Assembly (NCBI GenBank): GCA_036924285.1
Contig: JAYKYS010000002.1
Location: forward strand, 35,696,501-35,760,500
Length of the DNA: 64,000 nucleotides
From: Asterella californica
Lineage: Eukaryota; Streptophyta; Marchantiopsida; Marchantiales; Aytoniaceae
Reading direction: 5' to 3'
The position numbers and the translations under genes are program-made. Of the stretch, positions 1 through 12,204 are shown piece after piece; position 1 is the stretch's first letter, and every line of letters begins with the position of its first letter. The notes under the pieces are model-generated. The model saw only the letters and a program-made list of their open reading frames with translations, did not search any database and was not told the origin of the DNA.

Positions 1-778
1 AGTCGGTTTCTACTCTTCTCCTCGGAGATTCTACTTGAGGTTTTGTACTAGGATTCTCAAACTCAACGATAATCTCTTTCGAGCTCTCTCCGACGTTTAC
101 TATGACATCTAAACCTTGAGGAAGGTTTCTAAGTCTAACTTTCCAATCTTTCGAACTTCCACTCATGTTGCACCTTCTCAACCATTAAGTGGACAAAATA
201 TCTTTGAGGAAAATAACTCTACATCACTTTCTTAACTCTTTCGAGCTTTATACTGAAAATCGTGTATTATATATGCTATACACGAAATAAATCCAATCTA
301 AAATTAAGAGTCCATGATAATATCCTCATGATCATCGTCTGTACTGATCCTAGCAGACATCTTAAAGTCACTTTTGTAAGGATCACACTCTACTTCGCCA
401 GGAGCATTCTTGGGCCTCCACAGTGAATGATACTTTGAACTCAACCTTCTTCGCATCTGCGTCGATGCTCGCAGAAGCTTCTTGATATATAGCAAAAATG
501 GCACTCCAACTGCAATAGATGCTTGATCGCAACGCCTCTATACTTAACTTTGGCTTTTCTGTCTCCGTTCTAACTCCCAAACGTCTTTTCTTCAACCTCG
601 GCACTCGAACTGGATTCCCCATGAAGTATCGTCAAGACCTCCTTGTATATCGAACCGTATATCTCTTAATCGGTAAGAGATCTCTCTAAGATTTTTGTGA
701 TCTCCAGTAGCTCAACCTCCAAGCTATTAACTAATGAAGTTTCAATAGAAAATTCCTTAATCAAAAGAGATGGTGCTG

Positions 779-1215
779 ACTGTATAAATTTTCAGAGAAC
801 TGAAATTTGTATCTTTTCACTTCTCTCATGACTTTCAACCCCCTCAACTTTGAAAATTCATGGCTCTCTCTCCATACCACTTTTTCTCCTGATTTCTTGT
901 GTCCTAGATAGCTTATCAGCCAATCTAACACTGGAAAGTTTCTCAGGAAAATAAAATTCACTGAAAATCTGACAATGACTGTAAACTTTTTCTAGAGAAG
1001 AGAATTCCTCAACTCTCACGAATAGACCCCCTCAACTTTGAAAATTCATTGCTCCCTCTCTAGACCACCTTTTCCTATGATTTCTTTTGTAGTAGATAGG
1101 TTATCAGCCAAGCTACAGTCCTGGAAAGTTTCACTGGAAAATAAAATTCACAGAAAATCTGACAATGACTGTAAAAATTTTCCAGAGAGCAGAAATCTTC
1201 AAACTCGGAAATTTT
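779..1215. repeat. Imperfect tandem duplication, period 188 bp
   Basis: The segment starting CCCCCTCAACTTTGAAAA at 839 recurs at 1027 with about 85-90 percent identity. The flanking CTGTAAA...TTTTCNAGAGA stretch occurs three times (about 779, 967 and 1155). So there are two full units plus a partial one inside the Gypsy-like internal region. Confidence 0.75.
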
Positions 1216-1488
1216 TCTCCTCTAATAACTTCTCTCTCCTTCTTTCTCTACAACTCTTGTTTCATCCCTTTTCAACTCTCCTCAAACTCTCTCTAAGTGA
1301 ACAAGATGTAAAGAATAACCTCGAATGCGTCATAGATCACTACGGGATACACGAAAGGTTCTAATGTTGCTAACATCGCGTTAGCTCTCTCTCCTCCCAA
1401 CGTTCTCTCCATGTGTTCTCTCATAATCTCTTTTTGTCTAATATAGAACTGAACTCTAAACATTTTCAATGATCCCTTCAAGTGAGGT

Positions 1489-1504
1489 CCCGGCAACAGA
1501 ACCA
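1489..1504 (-). other. Primer-binding-site-like sequence of the Gypsy element
   Basis: On the minus strand this reads TGGTTCTGTTGCCGGG, four bases inside the end of the LTR. It resembles the TGG...TTGCCGGG primer-binding sites of plant Gypsy elements. It fixes the element's orientation (5' end on the right) and marks 1509-2411 as the 5' LTR. Confidence 0.6.
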
Positions 1505-1508
1505 AAAA

Positions 1509-2411
1509 TGTATACCCTCCACGATCTCATCGATCAACTACCCCCCCGATCTCTCAACCTCCACGATCGTCATCGATGAATCTGCAAATGTCGGATCTGC
1601 CTCTCACTCAGGGGTCATCTCTGATGGCTTTGATGGAAGCACACCATGAATCTTGAAGAGAAAAGTGCTAAGTTCACTCATTCATACACCCACAAACTTA
1701 TCAACTAAAAATCTCCATAAACTCATCAATTAAAATCCTCCATTTTAACGACGTCTCTCAAGTTCTCACATGCTAAAATATCCCACAATCTCTAGATTAC
1801 TCAAGTTGTCATTACGACGATGTGAAAACAAGGATGAGGAGCTCTTCTCTACTCCTCTATTTATACATTCTAGGTTTTTACTTTGATACTCTCCGGTAAC
1901 TCAGTCGTAACTACTTTTACCGGGTTTTACTAAGATATTACTTAAGGTAAAAGCATCAATCACATGGGCTTCTTACCTTTTCACATGAGCTTATTCCTTC
2001 AAAGTCAACAACTTCTAGAAGGATTCTGGAATATTCTCAAGGAATCTCAAATTTCCACCCCCCTCTACACTAGGACCCCTAAAAAGGAAACATGTGAAAT
2101 CTCTTCTTGTTTTTAATGCCCACAAAGTCCACAACTTTAATCCAACCACTAATATCAAGTCAAAAAGGTTACTTTCCACCTCCTTTCTACCTTTTAGACA
2201 AGATGACAAGATAGTAGTGCTCACTCTTTAGGAAATATCTGAATTCTGTCAAAAGTACAGCTAAGTTTAATCATAACTAACTTTAGCTAGTCATGACTAA
2301 CTTGATACCTCCTTAAAGTACTTGGGCAGCAAATAAACATTCTCAACACTTAGTTATAACTAAATACCTTACTAATAGACAAACTTCCTATGTGTAACAT
2401 AGGTCGTTACA
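1509..2411 (-). mobile_element. 5' LTR of a Ty3/Gypsy element (chromovirus-like)
   Basis: The 903-bp segment begins TG and ends CA on either strand. In the minus orientation it starts TGTAACGACC, a form common in plant Gypsy/chromovirus LTRs, and is followed by a primer-binding site after a 4-nt gap. The Copia integrase sequence resumes directly at 2412, so this element inserted into an older Copia copy. The other LTR is outside the window, so LTR identity and target duplication cannot be checked. Confidence 0.6.
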
Positions 2412-4390
2412 GTTCACACTGATGTATGAACTTCTTCTCAACCAAGTATGACCGGTTTCTAGTACTTTATGTCGTTCATTGATGATCATTCACGTTATAC
2501 TTGGATCTATTTGTTGAGAAACAAGTCCTCTACCGAAGTACTATCAGCATTCCAAACTTTCTACAAGTTGGTGGAGAAATAGTTTGGAGCATCTTTCCTC
2601 TGTCTGAGATCTGATGGAAGAGACGAGTTTCTTTATGAAGAGTTCGATGCATATCTGCGTGAGCATGACATTCGACGTCAAAAGATCTGCAGTTACAGTC
2701 TGCAGCAGAACGGGATTACGGAGCGCAAGAATCGACACATAGTAGAAGCTACTCGTGCGATGTTGAATGAGAAGATTATGCTTAGACCTTACTGGACAAA
2801 AGCTGTTTCATGTTTCATGTGTGGTGTATTTAATGAACCGGACGCCTACAACAACAGTCCACAACCAGATACCGATGGAGGTCTTCACAGACAGTAAGCC
2901 TAATTCTCTTTTCGTATAATTTTCGGATGTATTTGTTATGTGCACATATCTGATGAAAGACGTAAGAAACAAGATCCGAAAGCAGATAGACGTATCTTCC
3001 TTGGCTATGCTTTTGATACGAAAGGATATAGATGTTACAATCCTTCGTCCAAGCAGTTCTATATCAATAGAGATGTTGCTTTTGATGAGCTACAGTCTTG
3101 ATTTGCTCCTGCACCTGTCGTAGCCATCCCTGTACCTATTGTAGAACCAAGGAGCAATCCACTGTAGTACCTTAGAGTAGTACTTTGAGTGGAGGATCTG
3201 GAGAAGTCACTTGTTCCATATCAGAATCAGTTGCACATAGAGCTATTGTTAATGCTAGAGTCCATATAACACAACCTAGTGGAACTGATGTAGTTTCTAC
3301 ACAAGATGAGCGCGTGCTATTGCAGCGTAAGTTTGACTCATCCAATTATGTGGATCTTCCACATCCATTGGATACTTTGTCTTAGACCTTGACGTCTACG
3401 TCAGGTCAGTTGCAATGGGAGGTGACTAGTGCACCGATTATCTCTCACAGATCTGAACGGACAAAACATCCAGTGAGTAGGTATATGCTTGAAGGTTTTC
3501 TTGCTGCACACTATGCATATATGACCAATGTTCTTCAGGAACAAGAATCGAGTTCACTTGAGGAGGCGATGTACAAAGCCCAATGGGTAAGTGCTATGTT
3601 GCGCTTCATCACCAACAGACTTGGGAGTTGGTGGACTTACCAGAAGATAAGGAAACGATTGGTTGCAAGTGGGTCTTCAAGGTCAAGCGTAACTCGGATG
3701 ATACCGTGTGTCGGTACAAGGTTAGATTGGTAGTCAAGGGCTACGCACAGCAACATGGAGTGGACTTTAGGAAGACCTTTGCTCCAGTTGCGAAGATGGT
3801 GACTATTCAAACCGTAGTTGCAGTTGCAACTCAGAAAGGTTGGAAGATGCACCAGATGGATTTCAAGAACACCTTCCTCAACGGCGATCTTGAGAAGGAG
3901 GTCTCCATGCAGCAACCTCCAGGTTATGAGGACGGTCGGTCTGATCAATCAGTTCATGCAATCACCACGGAGATCACATTTGGAGACTGTCAAGCGGATC
4001 CTCCGTTACGTGAAGTTCTCGATGCAGTGCGGACTTCACTATCGATACAGTGGACCATTGTTGTTACATGACTACATTGATGCTGATTGGGCATGAAGTG
4101 CTGACAAGAGATCCACGTCAGGTTACGCCTTTGGACCTGGAAGTGCTGCTATAAGCTGGGTTTCTAAGAAGCAACATATGGTTGCTTTGTCATCCATAGA
4201 AGCAGAGTACTGAGGAACAACGAATGCAACATGTGAATCAATTTGGCTTCGATGTCTGCTATATGATATTGGTGTGGAGTGTACAAATCTTGTCGTTGTA
4301 TATACAGACAACATTATCAACATGAAGTTAGCTAGTAATACAACCAATCATTCTGAACTTCTCCAACATATTTCTAGCATACTGACAATG
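2412..4390 (+). pseudogene. Degenerate Copia polyprotein fragment A (integrase, RT, RNase H)
   Basis: Translation in shifting + frames gives an integrase core at 2412-2860 (FIDDHSRYTW, then RSDG...EF, then QQNGITERKNRH). A linker resembling the integrase C-terminus follows at 2930-3110 (FLGYAFDTKGYRCYNP). The start of reverse transcriptase is at 3560-3940 (WELVDLP, GCKWVFKVK, ARL-like VRLVVKGYAQ, FLNGDLE). RNase H is at 3950-4360 (IDADWA, STSGYAF, SSIEAEY). The RT catalytic core is missing: the frame jumps from PPGYEDG straight to the region upstream of RNase H near 3945. There are many stops and frameshifts. It is dead, and its 5' end is cut by the Gypsy LTR. Confidence 0.85.
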
Positions 4391-4976
4391 CAGAAGTCAA
4401 GTGTCACCTCCATTCTTGATGAACTCAATAGCTAAGAAGTATTTGAGCTCCTTAAGATCCTTCATGTCAAACTCTCCCTTCAGTTGATACTTGATTTTTT
4501 GAATGAGCAGAGAGTCTGAACTACATACCACAAAGTCAAGCAACTGCAGAAATGAGTTGATCTTGACATTCCAAGCTCTTGGAGTTTGCTTAAGTCCATA
4601 GAGAGACTTCTGAAGTCTGCACACTCGATCTAGATATACTTATGAAGTTGTGACATGTAGACTTCTTCTTCAAGATCTCCATCCATATCAAGGACTCAAC
4701 AATGCAACCATCCTTGTTTAATCGAACCTGATATCCTTGTTCTATCATTTGTGATGGTAGGATCATAAAGCACATCTCTTAAAGCTTGAATGTTCAAAGA
4801 TGCAACAAAAAGAGGCACAGTACCAAGATGAGTGACCTTATGTTGCGTATCATCACCTGTAAACAAAGAAGCTTGAGTCTTGACAGGTTCCTTATGACTG
4901 AACTAATCTTTGGATGCTCTTGAGTCGACGTATAAATCATTTGCTCGTGTAGATATAGCATTCACTTCATGGACCA
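4391..4976 (-). pseudogene. Degenerate Copia fragment B (protease and RT pieces), opposite strand
   Basis: On the minus strand, frames downstream of the LTR at 4977-5212 give a protease-like start (LYVDSRASKD, compare DSGA) at about 4930. These are joined by deletion to RT pieces: GDLEEEVYMSQ-like at about 4660, then KSLYGLKQTPRAW and FDMKDLKELKYFL at 4400-4620. The YVDD box is lost. The fragment abuts the RNase H end of fragment A tail to tail near 4385. Confidence 0.75.
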
Positions 4977-5212
4977 TGGTAAGAATGTAGAAAGATCGAT
5001 ACTTTGAGGACACTCCAAGAAGAGAGAGCGAGTAGACAAGGAAGTAAAATAGGAATGAGATAAGAGAGACTTTGCCTCTCCATGTATATATATTGGAGGT
5101 GAGTACAAGAGAAACCCTAATGGTGGGTTAGCCCCCTAACTAACTGTAACTATCCTAACCACTCTGGCTTATACTAACCGTCGATCTACTAGAGCTTAGG
5201 ACTATATCAACA
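4977..5212 (-). mobile_element. Copia LTR (old)
   Basis: The 236-bp segment begins TGG and ends ACA on +. In the minus orientation it starts TGTTGATATAGTCC and contains a TATATATA box and a pyrimidine-rich end. On the right it is preceded by a polypurine tract (GAAGAGGAG on minus) and the end of RNase H. On the left it is followed by a start-like internal region. This 3'-end / LTR / 5'-start order suits two head-to-tail copies sharing one LTR. Confidence 0.5.
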
Positions 5213-5405
5213 CTCCTCTTCAAGCTCGACTCTACATCCTGTACTCCTATACAATGTCTGAAAGCATCAAATTTATCTCTAGGCAATGCCTTAGTGAAGA
5301 TATCGGCAACCTGATCTCCTGTGCTCACATAACTGAGCTCAATGTCTCCTCTCTAGTGAAATGATAGTGCACCTCAATGTGCTTTGTCCTAGCATGAAAA
5401 ACAGG
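5213..5405 (-). pseudogene. Copia RNase H C-terminal fragment
   Basis: The minus strand encodes the last part of a Copia polyprotein in two frames. Readable pieces are FHARTKHIEVHYHF and STGDQVADIFTKALPRDKF, ending in a glutamate-rich polypurine tract next to the LTR. It meets the plus-strand fragment C near 5406-5413. Confidence 0.75.
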
Positions 5406-5412
5406 TGTTGTG

Positions 5413-6136
5413 AAGCTTAGTGCTGATGATGGTGAGTTACTTGCAGATCCGCTTATGTACATGTAAATTGTTGGAAGCATGATATATTTGACTCTTATCA
5501 TACCTGATCTAAGCTATGTTGTGGGCTTGGTAAGTCAGTTTATGAGAACACCTCAGAAATCTCATCTTGATGCAGCAAGAAAAATTCTATTTTATGTGAA
5601 GTTTACCATTCAGTTTGGACTTCAGTATGTTGCTGGTGGTTCACTTGCTTTGCAAAGATTTACTGATGCAGATTGGGCAGGAAGTGTCGAAGATAAAAGA
5701 TCTACGTCAATTTTGTAGTTCACCTTGGGAACTCAGGAGTTACTTGGCAGTCAACAAAAAAAACAATCCACTGTCGCACTATCATCTACTGAAGCTGAGT
5801 ACAGAGGTGCCACCAACGCTACATGTGAACCTGTTTGACCTCACACTCTTCTGGAGGAGATGGGTGTTGTATTTTCTGATCTGTCATTTTATACATAAAT
5901 AATATCAGCAGTATTAAACTTACTAGTAACATTGTATTCCATGCTAGGACCAAGCATATAGAGGTCCACTATCACTTCATCAGAGAAAAATTGTCCGCTG
6001 GAGAAATAGATCTCAGATTTACTAGTATAAATGAGCAAGTAGCTGATATTTTCACCAAGGTCTTATTTAGGAATAAATTTGATATTTTCAACATGAATCT
6101 AGATGTTAAGGATATTGATTTGAGCTTGGTGGAGAA
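5413..6136 (+). pseudogene. Copia RNase H fragment C
   Basis: The plus strand in shifting frames reads IIPDLSYVVGLVSQFM, FTDADWAGSVEDKRSTS, ALSSTEAEYRG, then AREKLSAGEIDLRF-like sequence and VADIFTKVLFRNKFD. It ends at a polypurine tract (GGTGGAGAA) at 6129-6136. Several stops and frameshifts break it. The following TGTTAATCATG is taken as the 3' LTR start. Confidence 0.8.
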
Positions 6137-6703
6137 TGTTAATCATGTGCAAGCTCTAGTTAGTTAAATTGCACCTACTGTAGTTAGATCTAACTCAATC
6201 GAGAGTATAGTTTAGGTTAGAGGGAACCACCCTCTTTGTATCTTCTCTTGGTGGATTTTCTCTCTCTCCTTTGTAAACTCCTTTAGGTGTGGCGGCTACT
6301 CCCTTGGAGGTTGCCCTTATTTTAACAGGCAATTGGGTAACAGACGATCTAGTTTTACGGGGTAGGGTTTGAGCTACCCTAATGTCAAAGCGTTCCGATT
6401 CCCGAACAATATGGCCACTGTCCTAGAGATTCCTTGTATAGAGGACGGGGTCTCTCTGAAGGTACCCTGTGAAGACTTTACGGGAGTTCACTTAAGTGTC
6501 TTCCCATAAGCTTCTTCTCTGAGCAACCAGTTGAAATTTTCCATTCTGATAATCGCTCGTTTTCTGTAGTGCTCTTTCCTCTCGTATAGTACTTCTGTCT
6601 CCTCCTTCCTCTTCTTGATTTGATTATGCATCCTAGTTCGCTTCTGCACCCACCTCTTTTACCACTTTTCTGTGTTATGTGTTTCTAGGCCTCATTATCA
6701 ACA
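6137..6703 (+). mobile_element. Probable 3' LTR of Copia fragment C
   Basis: It begins TGTTAATCAT immediately after the polypurine tract and is taken to end ATTATCAACA, giving roughly complementary termini and 567 bp. No second copy is in the window, so the right boundary is tentative. Confidence 0.4.
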
Positions 6704-8140
6704 TCAGCAAGTCGATCCCATTTAGGGCGCAAACCAATAAACATCAGACTGTACTTGGCGAGGAGCGGATGGATCTAAAAGGATTCTTGAGCTGCTAGCT
6801 GTAGATTGACCTCGGAAGGCCCTTTTTCCTCTCCACTGCTGAACTGCTAATGAGGGTCCTCAAGTGGGTCGTCAGACTTCTTCGCTCTTGCTGCCTTCTT
6901 GAGCAGGCAGGTAAGCGAAGGTGTAGTTCCCCAAACTTCCTCTCAGAGTGCTGATGGAAGTTCCGAAGTTGACAGCAGTCACAACTCACAAGAAGCCCAC
7001 GGGCCACAGCAGAGATCATGGTTCATTTAATGTTTCTACATACTTTACCTTTCTTTTCTTCTCTTTGGCAACGAAACGCGGGACAAGCCGCAAATGAAAC
7101 ATGAAGTTTCTGCCTTCTGAAATTATTTAATTTAGTACTTTAGTACTAAAGTAATTTAGGATCTTTGCTTAAAGATTCTTGCCTTGTTATTGTCGGCAGT
7201 CCGCAAGCGGACCTGTATTCAGTCCCTATATACGGGTGTCAGCAGTGTCTACCAATATTAAGTGATAACCAGCTTAGCTCCACTCGTCAGGTCACAGGAG
7301 AGTTCACTGAAAGCGACCCACTGAGATTTAAGTCCGTTTACTATAACGTCCCAGTAGTAGTAGGGTTCGAAGCTGGGAATTTGAGCATGTTCTGTAGCTT
7401 GTACTCAGCAACATGATGCAATGATCTCTCTTGGCAGAATGGTCAAGACCGAAAAATTCTCCTGACTCAGTATGACAGAAGCAGAGGGAAGTAGGAGATG
7501 CCAACCAGGAGCTTGGATTCCGAGACTATTGCTGCATCTCCAAGCAGGCTTCTTATTCACTGGATAAACGGCATGCATGGCGCAAGCGGAAAAGTAACCT
7601 GCAAGCGTAAGTAAATATGTTACAGTCAGCAGCGCCACTTACGAGCCCTACAGCTTGTGTCAACTGTGCTCTTTCCTCGAGGGAGGAGGAGGCTGCACAT
7701 CACACTGATCACACGAAAGAGCTCCAGTTTCGACGGACTGATAAGATCCAAGTTCTTCTCTGTTGCCAAAGTGCAGTGCTCAACCGGGCAGGGTGTCAAG
7801 AGGGTTAAAAGGAAAGACCACTCTGAGAGACGATCATGCATGGGATTGGTGAATGAGTGGAATTCGAATTGCTGGAAGTACTAAGAGGACAGCATCACAT
7901 CTCACAGACCACAGACCACTGATGAATGGTGTATATTATACCCTATTATCAGGCTACAAGTGAGCCTTCCCCGTTTTCTTTACTGGACTTGAGAACGTCA
8001 AACTATCTGCTCTTAGAGTGTTTTTCTGTGCAAACTGAACTCAGATTCTCTATATTCTCTCTGTTGTTAGGAAGTTAGGCTTAGGGTGCTTTCGGCGTGT
8101 TGCTCTCCATGAATATATACTGGAAAGTAAAAGGCGAGAG
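6704..8140. other. No supported gene
   Basis: Short open frames occur on both strands (6795-7019 minus, 7165-7416 plus, 7626-7841 minus) without recognisable domains or a consistent splice chain. I see nothing else. Confidence 0.4.
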
Positions 8141-8247
8141 GTTGTCAAGTCTGTGCACGTAGAAAAGAAGAAAGAACAAAAGGCTCTGTACGTAATATTT
8201 TATATACACCGTATGGGCAAGGGGACCTTGAACCTGATGTCTTGCAG

Positions 8248-10975
8248 TATTTTGAACTAGGCGTCAGACTAGAAGTGATTTCTCCTTTTGGGCCAGGTCC
8301 GCTAGAAACCAACATCATAATCATGGTTTCGTTACGCGGCTTATCCGTCAAGTTTCTGTCATTTACAGGTCAGCTTATCCCTCCAACCCTTTTTCCTTTC
8401 CTGCAAATTGCTAAGTTGCTTTGCAACGAACTCTAGTGAAGAAAAGTATCTTTCCTCGACCCTCGGCTACGTCACTCAATAAGGAGTACTCTGAACTAGA
8501 GTTTCGTACTGGTTAGTTTTGACAGTAATGTATAGCGATAACTGTTGGGTGCTACCAGTAAGCGTAGCTTGTAGCACTCACCAGCCGAATTCTTAAACTA
8601 TAAGCAGCTATTTGCCAAATCTATCTTGAAAAATTGCAGTAATGAAGTGAACGTGAACTATTACACAATCTGATGTTATAGATAAGAACGATAATATTAC
8701 TAGAAACTGAATACTACCAAATCAATCCTCTTCGCTATCACCAGCGCTTATTGATGTAAACTCCTCCACCCAGGATGTGAGTATGCTGTTACTTCTACGG
8801 TTAATTGTTTTCTTTCGTTCTGTTATTGAGGATAATAATCTATCTCACTAATAATATCTGAATTCAGCAGTAGTAATAAGTAACAACGGGCAGCTGATGG
8901 GAGTAGCCAGTGAATTTAACAACGTAAAACAAAAACAAAACGGAAACATTATCCATAGAATCATATATGGTTCTCTTTGAGTTTTATAGGAACTCGTTCG
9001 ACATATTCACTAATATTGACTAAACTTCTTGATTGAGTGTTTGATACCAAAGAAAAATACTGGCTGGTTATATCAATATTGAAAGAAACTGACTGCGTTT
9101 ACTCACTGACTGGTTGTACTGGAACTCGGTTCCATCAGCACTTCGGTTTCAGGTTTCCCAAGTATTACTGAAATCAGGAAGTTTCAGCACCAAGCTCTAG
9201 CTATCTCATCAAACAGCTACTATTTGCACCTCACAACAGGGCACTTCTATACTTAATAATCCAACAGATGTGAAGTCTCCGAAGTGGAAGTTTGTATGGA
9301 AGTTTTAGACAAGGTGCGTCTGTGGCTGATGTATGGCAAGGTTTTCTTATGGAGAACATTAAACAGAGATGGCATGAGAAGTATCGAGTGGAGTTTCAGT
9401 GAATATACCTCCACGGTAAGTATGCTGACGGATTCTTAGTGTTGGTTGATTCAGGTGAGCATAGGCCCCCAAACACAAGTAGTTCAGTAGCTTATGCTCT
9501 TTGAGGACCAAGAGCATAACCTCTCCTGCCCAGGACATATGAACAAACTGTATGAAGCTTAGTCTTCCTCTCGATCTATTCATACTGGTGATCATCTCTC
9601 TGTTTACTTTCATGTAGCTGTAAATGAAGGTGAAGCTCACCGGCTCTCCATGAGACGTCTCTCGTAAGATTTCTCACTGGTCTCATGGTCATTGCAAAGG
9701 TGGTCAACTTACAAGCACGAAACTGGGTATATCCACTTTCAGCAAACAGTAGATGAAGCTCTCATGGAGTACATGAACGTACAGAGTACCGGTCTCAGTT
9801 TCAAAACGCGTAATAGTGCAAGTATTCTCTTGTGATTTTGTGACTGATCGAGTTGACAAGTGACTATCAGTGATGTCGCAGGACAAAAAGGTTCGTACAG
9901 TTCACATGTCAACGGAGAAAATGTAGAAGATGGTGGGTTCTCAGTAGTTTTGCTCCGCGCAATCAAGGTCGGTGCTCCACATGATTCAGACCAGTAAACG
10001 GTGCGTTGCCACAAGCTCTGTACGGAGTGATCTAATCGGACACGCGACCTCCCAAAAACCTCTAGATCCACAGTGAAAAGGACGATGTAGTGATGTAGAG
10101 GATCGATGGATGCTAGTATGTAGTGCCTTGGAAGGAACGCTATCAACGCGAGGGATGGTATTGATAGATAGCTGCTGACGGGAATAGTTGGCTGAAAAGA
10201 AAGGAGTCGAGAGTTGAGGGTGACTCGTTTCTAACGTGAAGTTCCAACTACCACATGAAAACGCAGCTGCCATACCTCTTTGCTGAAACCTTGCATGAGC
10301 GGGGGACTGCGTTACTTTCTAACTGGTACTTTCGTTGCTGTTGCTGCTGCTCGCTGATTGCTAGACGGAGTAGGATATTCTAACTGACTGGTTCTTACTG
10401 ACAGTAGCACCAATGAGGGGACACACACTGATACGGTCCCGTGCGAACCCAGTGGGCATCCATGACTAAGCTCCAACGAGAAAGCGTACCTTGAAGGAAG
10501 GTCATCTTCAGGAACGCAGTACGTAACACTCCACTCCACACCCACATGGCCGCTTCTGCGATTACTCGAGTGACCATCGTTCAGGAGCTTTTCACTGGAC
10601 GCAGAAACGCCTCTACATGTGGTAAGTGATGATTAGTTGTTGGCTAGATTTGCTCTTCAGGTGTTCCAGTACAGCGGCGGCCAATCAGAAGTTGCATACC
10701 TCGTGTCCTCCCACTGGGACCTGCATAGAAGCAAGGTCACAAAGGACATCGGCATCAGGTTTCCTCGGGGAAACTGAAGCATGATGAATGATTGTTCCCC
10801 AGGTCATAAATGGATGAACAATCGTGAGTGCGTGTGGATCTGACGGTTGTCAAAAGTCAAGCCAAGGCTTTCACTATGATGGTGTCAGGTGGATCATAAT
10901 CAGAACTGCCTCTTATGAGAATGTGCGTCCCGAGAAAATGAGAAATTCTGAAGTCTGGCTTTCGTGGAACGCTTG
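8248..10975 (+). CDS. Possible unidentified multi-exon gene(s); model not resolved
   Basis: Several open segments on + are edged by good splice signals. At 8248-8368 an acceptor (CTTGCAG) precedes 40 codons reading YFELGVRLEVISPFGPGP..., ending at ACAG/GTCAGC. At 8437-8511 a second block follows in matching phase (KKSIFPRPSATSLNKEYSEL) across a 68-nt intron. Further open blocks are near 9720-9830 (VDEALMEYMNVQSTG), 9860-9995 (SSHVNGENVEDGGFSVVLL), 10660-10770 (SGGQSEVAYLVSSHWDLH) and 10890-10972 (ENVRPEKMRNSEVWLSWNA, then a stop). I do not recognise the product and could not join these into one phase-consistent frame. Alternative open frames exist on the minus strand, so this may be a decayed gene or two genes. 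Confidence 0.25.
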
Positions 10976-12120
10976 AGTGTCAGTTCTGATATTATCTCTT
11001 CACCTGCCTGTCCCCGGTCGTATCGTAGTTCTTCAAAAATGAAAGGAGAATCTGTGCAGATGAGACCATGTGAAATTCAAGTGCTGATTGCTCGTACAAT
11101 ACAAGCAATCAGCATTTTAATCGACGAGGAGAGGTATAATCAGTTTATTACATTGACGGCGCAATTATCTGTGGCGCCGATTGAACTCCGGGGTGTCTCC
11201 GAATCTGGTTCTCATCAATTCTGTCGGTGGGATCTGGAAGACCAGAGTCTCCATCCCTCCTGGATTCTTTCCGGGATATAAGACATTATTGTCTAGTTCG
11301 CATTCGCGTTCGCGGGTATGTGTGTCATGAGCAGATTTCCGCACACAACATTTTAAACGAAAACACTGAAAGTTACTCTTCATGTCCGGTCGTACTCTCC
11401 AGTCGTACTCTCGTTCTTTTGTTTGGTTCTTTTTTTTAGGCCTCTTTTCGCTGTGGGGCTTTCTGCAGCCGTATGCTGCTGCCCTTGCACAGCATGAGCC
11501 CCCCCCCCCCCCACCAAGGAGGACTCGACCCCACGGCGCCCGGGCTACAGGCGGATGGGGGAGCCAACAAGCAATAGCTTGTTGGCTCGGTCGTACTCTC
11601 GTTAGGAGGTGAACTGAAGATCACAAAGAGAAGTCACCGTCCTGACAGAGGCAGAGTCAATGCACTGCATCCACCCAATCCGCCAGTAGTAATGCACATA
11701 AGCAGATAAGTGAGACTGGGACCATGAGGCATATATAAATGGTTCCCGATTTCAGTGCTGAAACTTATCTGCGTATGCCCGAAGACTTGTAGTTTCTCGA
11801 TTGGTTCAACATTCATGAACAAATCACCCGGGCGGACTAGCATGCTTCACGTACGATGCTACTACAGTATGCTCGATCACCAGTGGCTATGTCACACGAG
11901 CTGCTCACGACCATGTGGTCCCGGCTACTGAACACTAGACGGGTACAACCTGAAGACATACAGACCTGCGAGGTCAGGACTGCTGGAAGCTAAAATGTAT
12001 GGTGTGCAGAGCACAAGTACCATCACTGGTGGCCACCAATCTCTTAACCAGGAATAACAAAACACCTGATTTGACTGATTTGACAGGTAGTGAAACTAGT
12101 CATGAGCACTTGTGACGGTT
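10976..12120. other. No supported gene
   Basis: The stretch holds a run of 14 C (about 11501-11514) and three nearby copies of GTCGTACTCTC (11390-11600). Overlapping short frames occur on both strands. No product is recognisable. Confidence 0.4.
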
Positions 12121-12128
12121 GACAGCTA

Positions 12129-12204
12129 GTTGAAGGAAAACTTCAACTGGCATCTCCGGGACTGCTTGTATTTGGTGGAAACATACAAGCAGTCCCAGAG
12201 ATGC
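12129..12204. repeat. Two adjacent hairpins
   Basis: The first is a 7-bp stem with a 5-nt loop (12129-12147, GTTGAAG/CTTCAAC). The second has 22-nt arms (12150-12171 and 12183-12204) pairing with one mismatch around an 11-nt loop. It lies about 0.8 kb downstream of the APC2 stop codon. Confidence 0.8.

Larger units (their letters stand above)
1..1508 (-). mobile_element. Internal region of a Ty3/Gypsy-like LTR element (partial, runs off the window)
   Basis: This lies just inside the LTR at 1509-2411 and starts at its primer-binding site, so the element reads right to left and continues beyond base 1. I see no gag, protease or polymerase motif. The longest frame next to the LTR (1293-1505, minus) has no recognisable domain. 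The stretch is pyrimidine-rich on + and contains a 188-bp tandem repeat. It may be the untranslated leader of a large element or a non-coding derivative. The assignment rests only on the LTR and primer-binding site. Confidence 0.5.

Noticed and set aside
8512..8525. Intron joining the 8437-8511 block to a following open block
   Set aside because: It would be only 14 nt, too short to be spliced.
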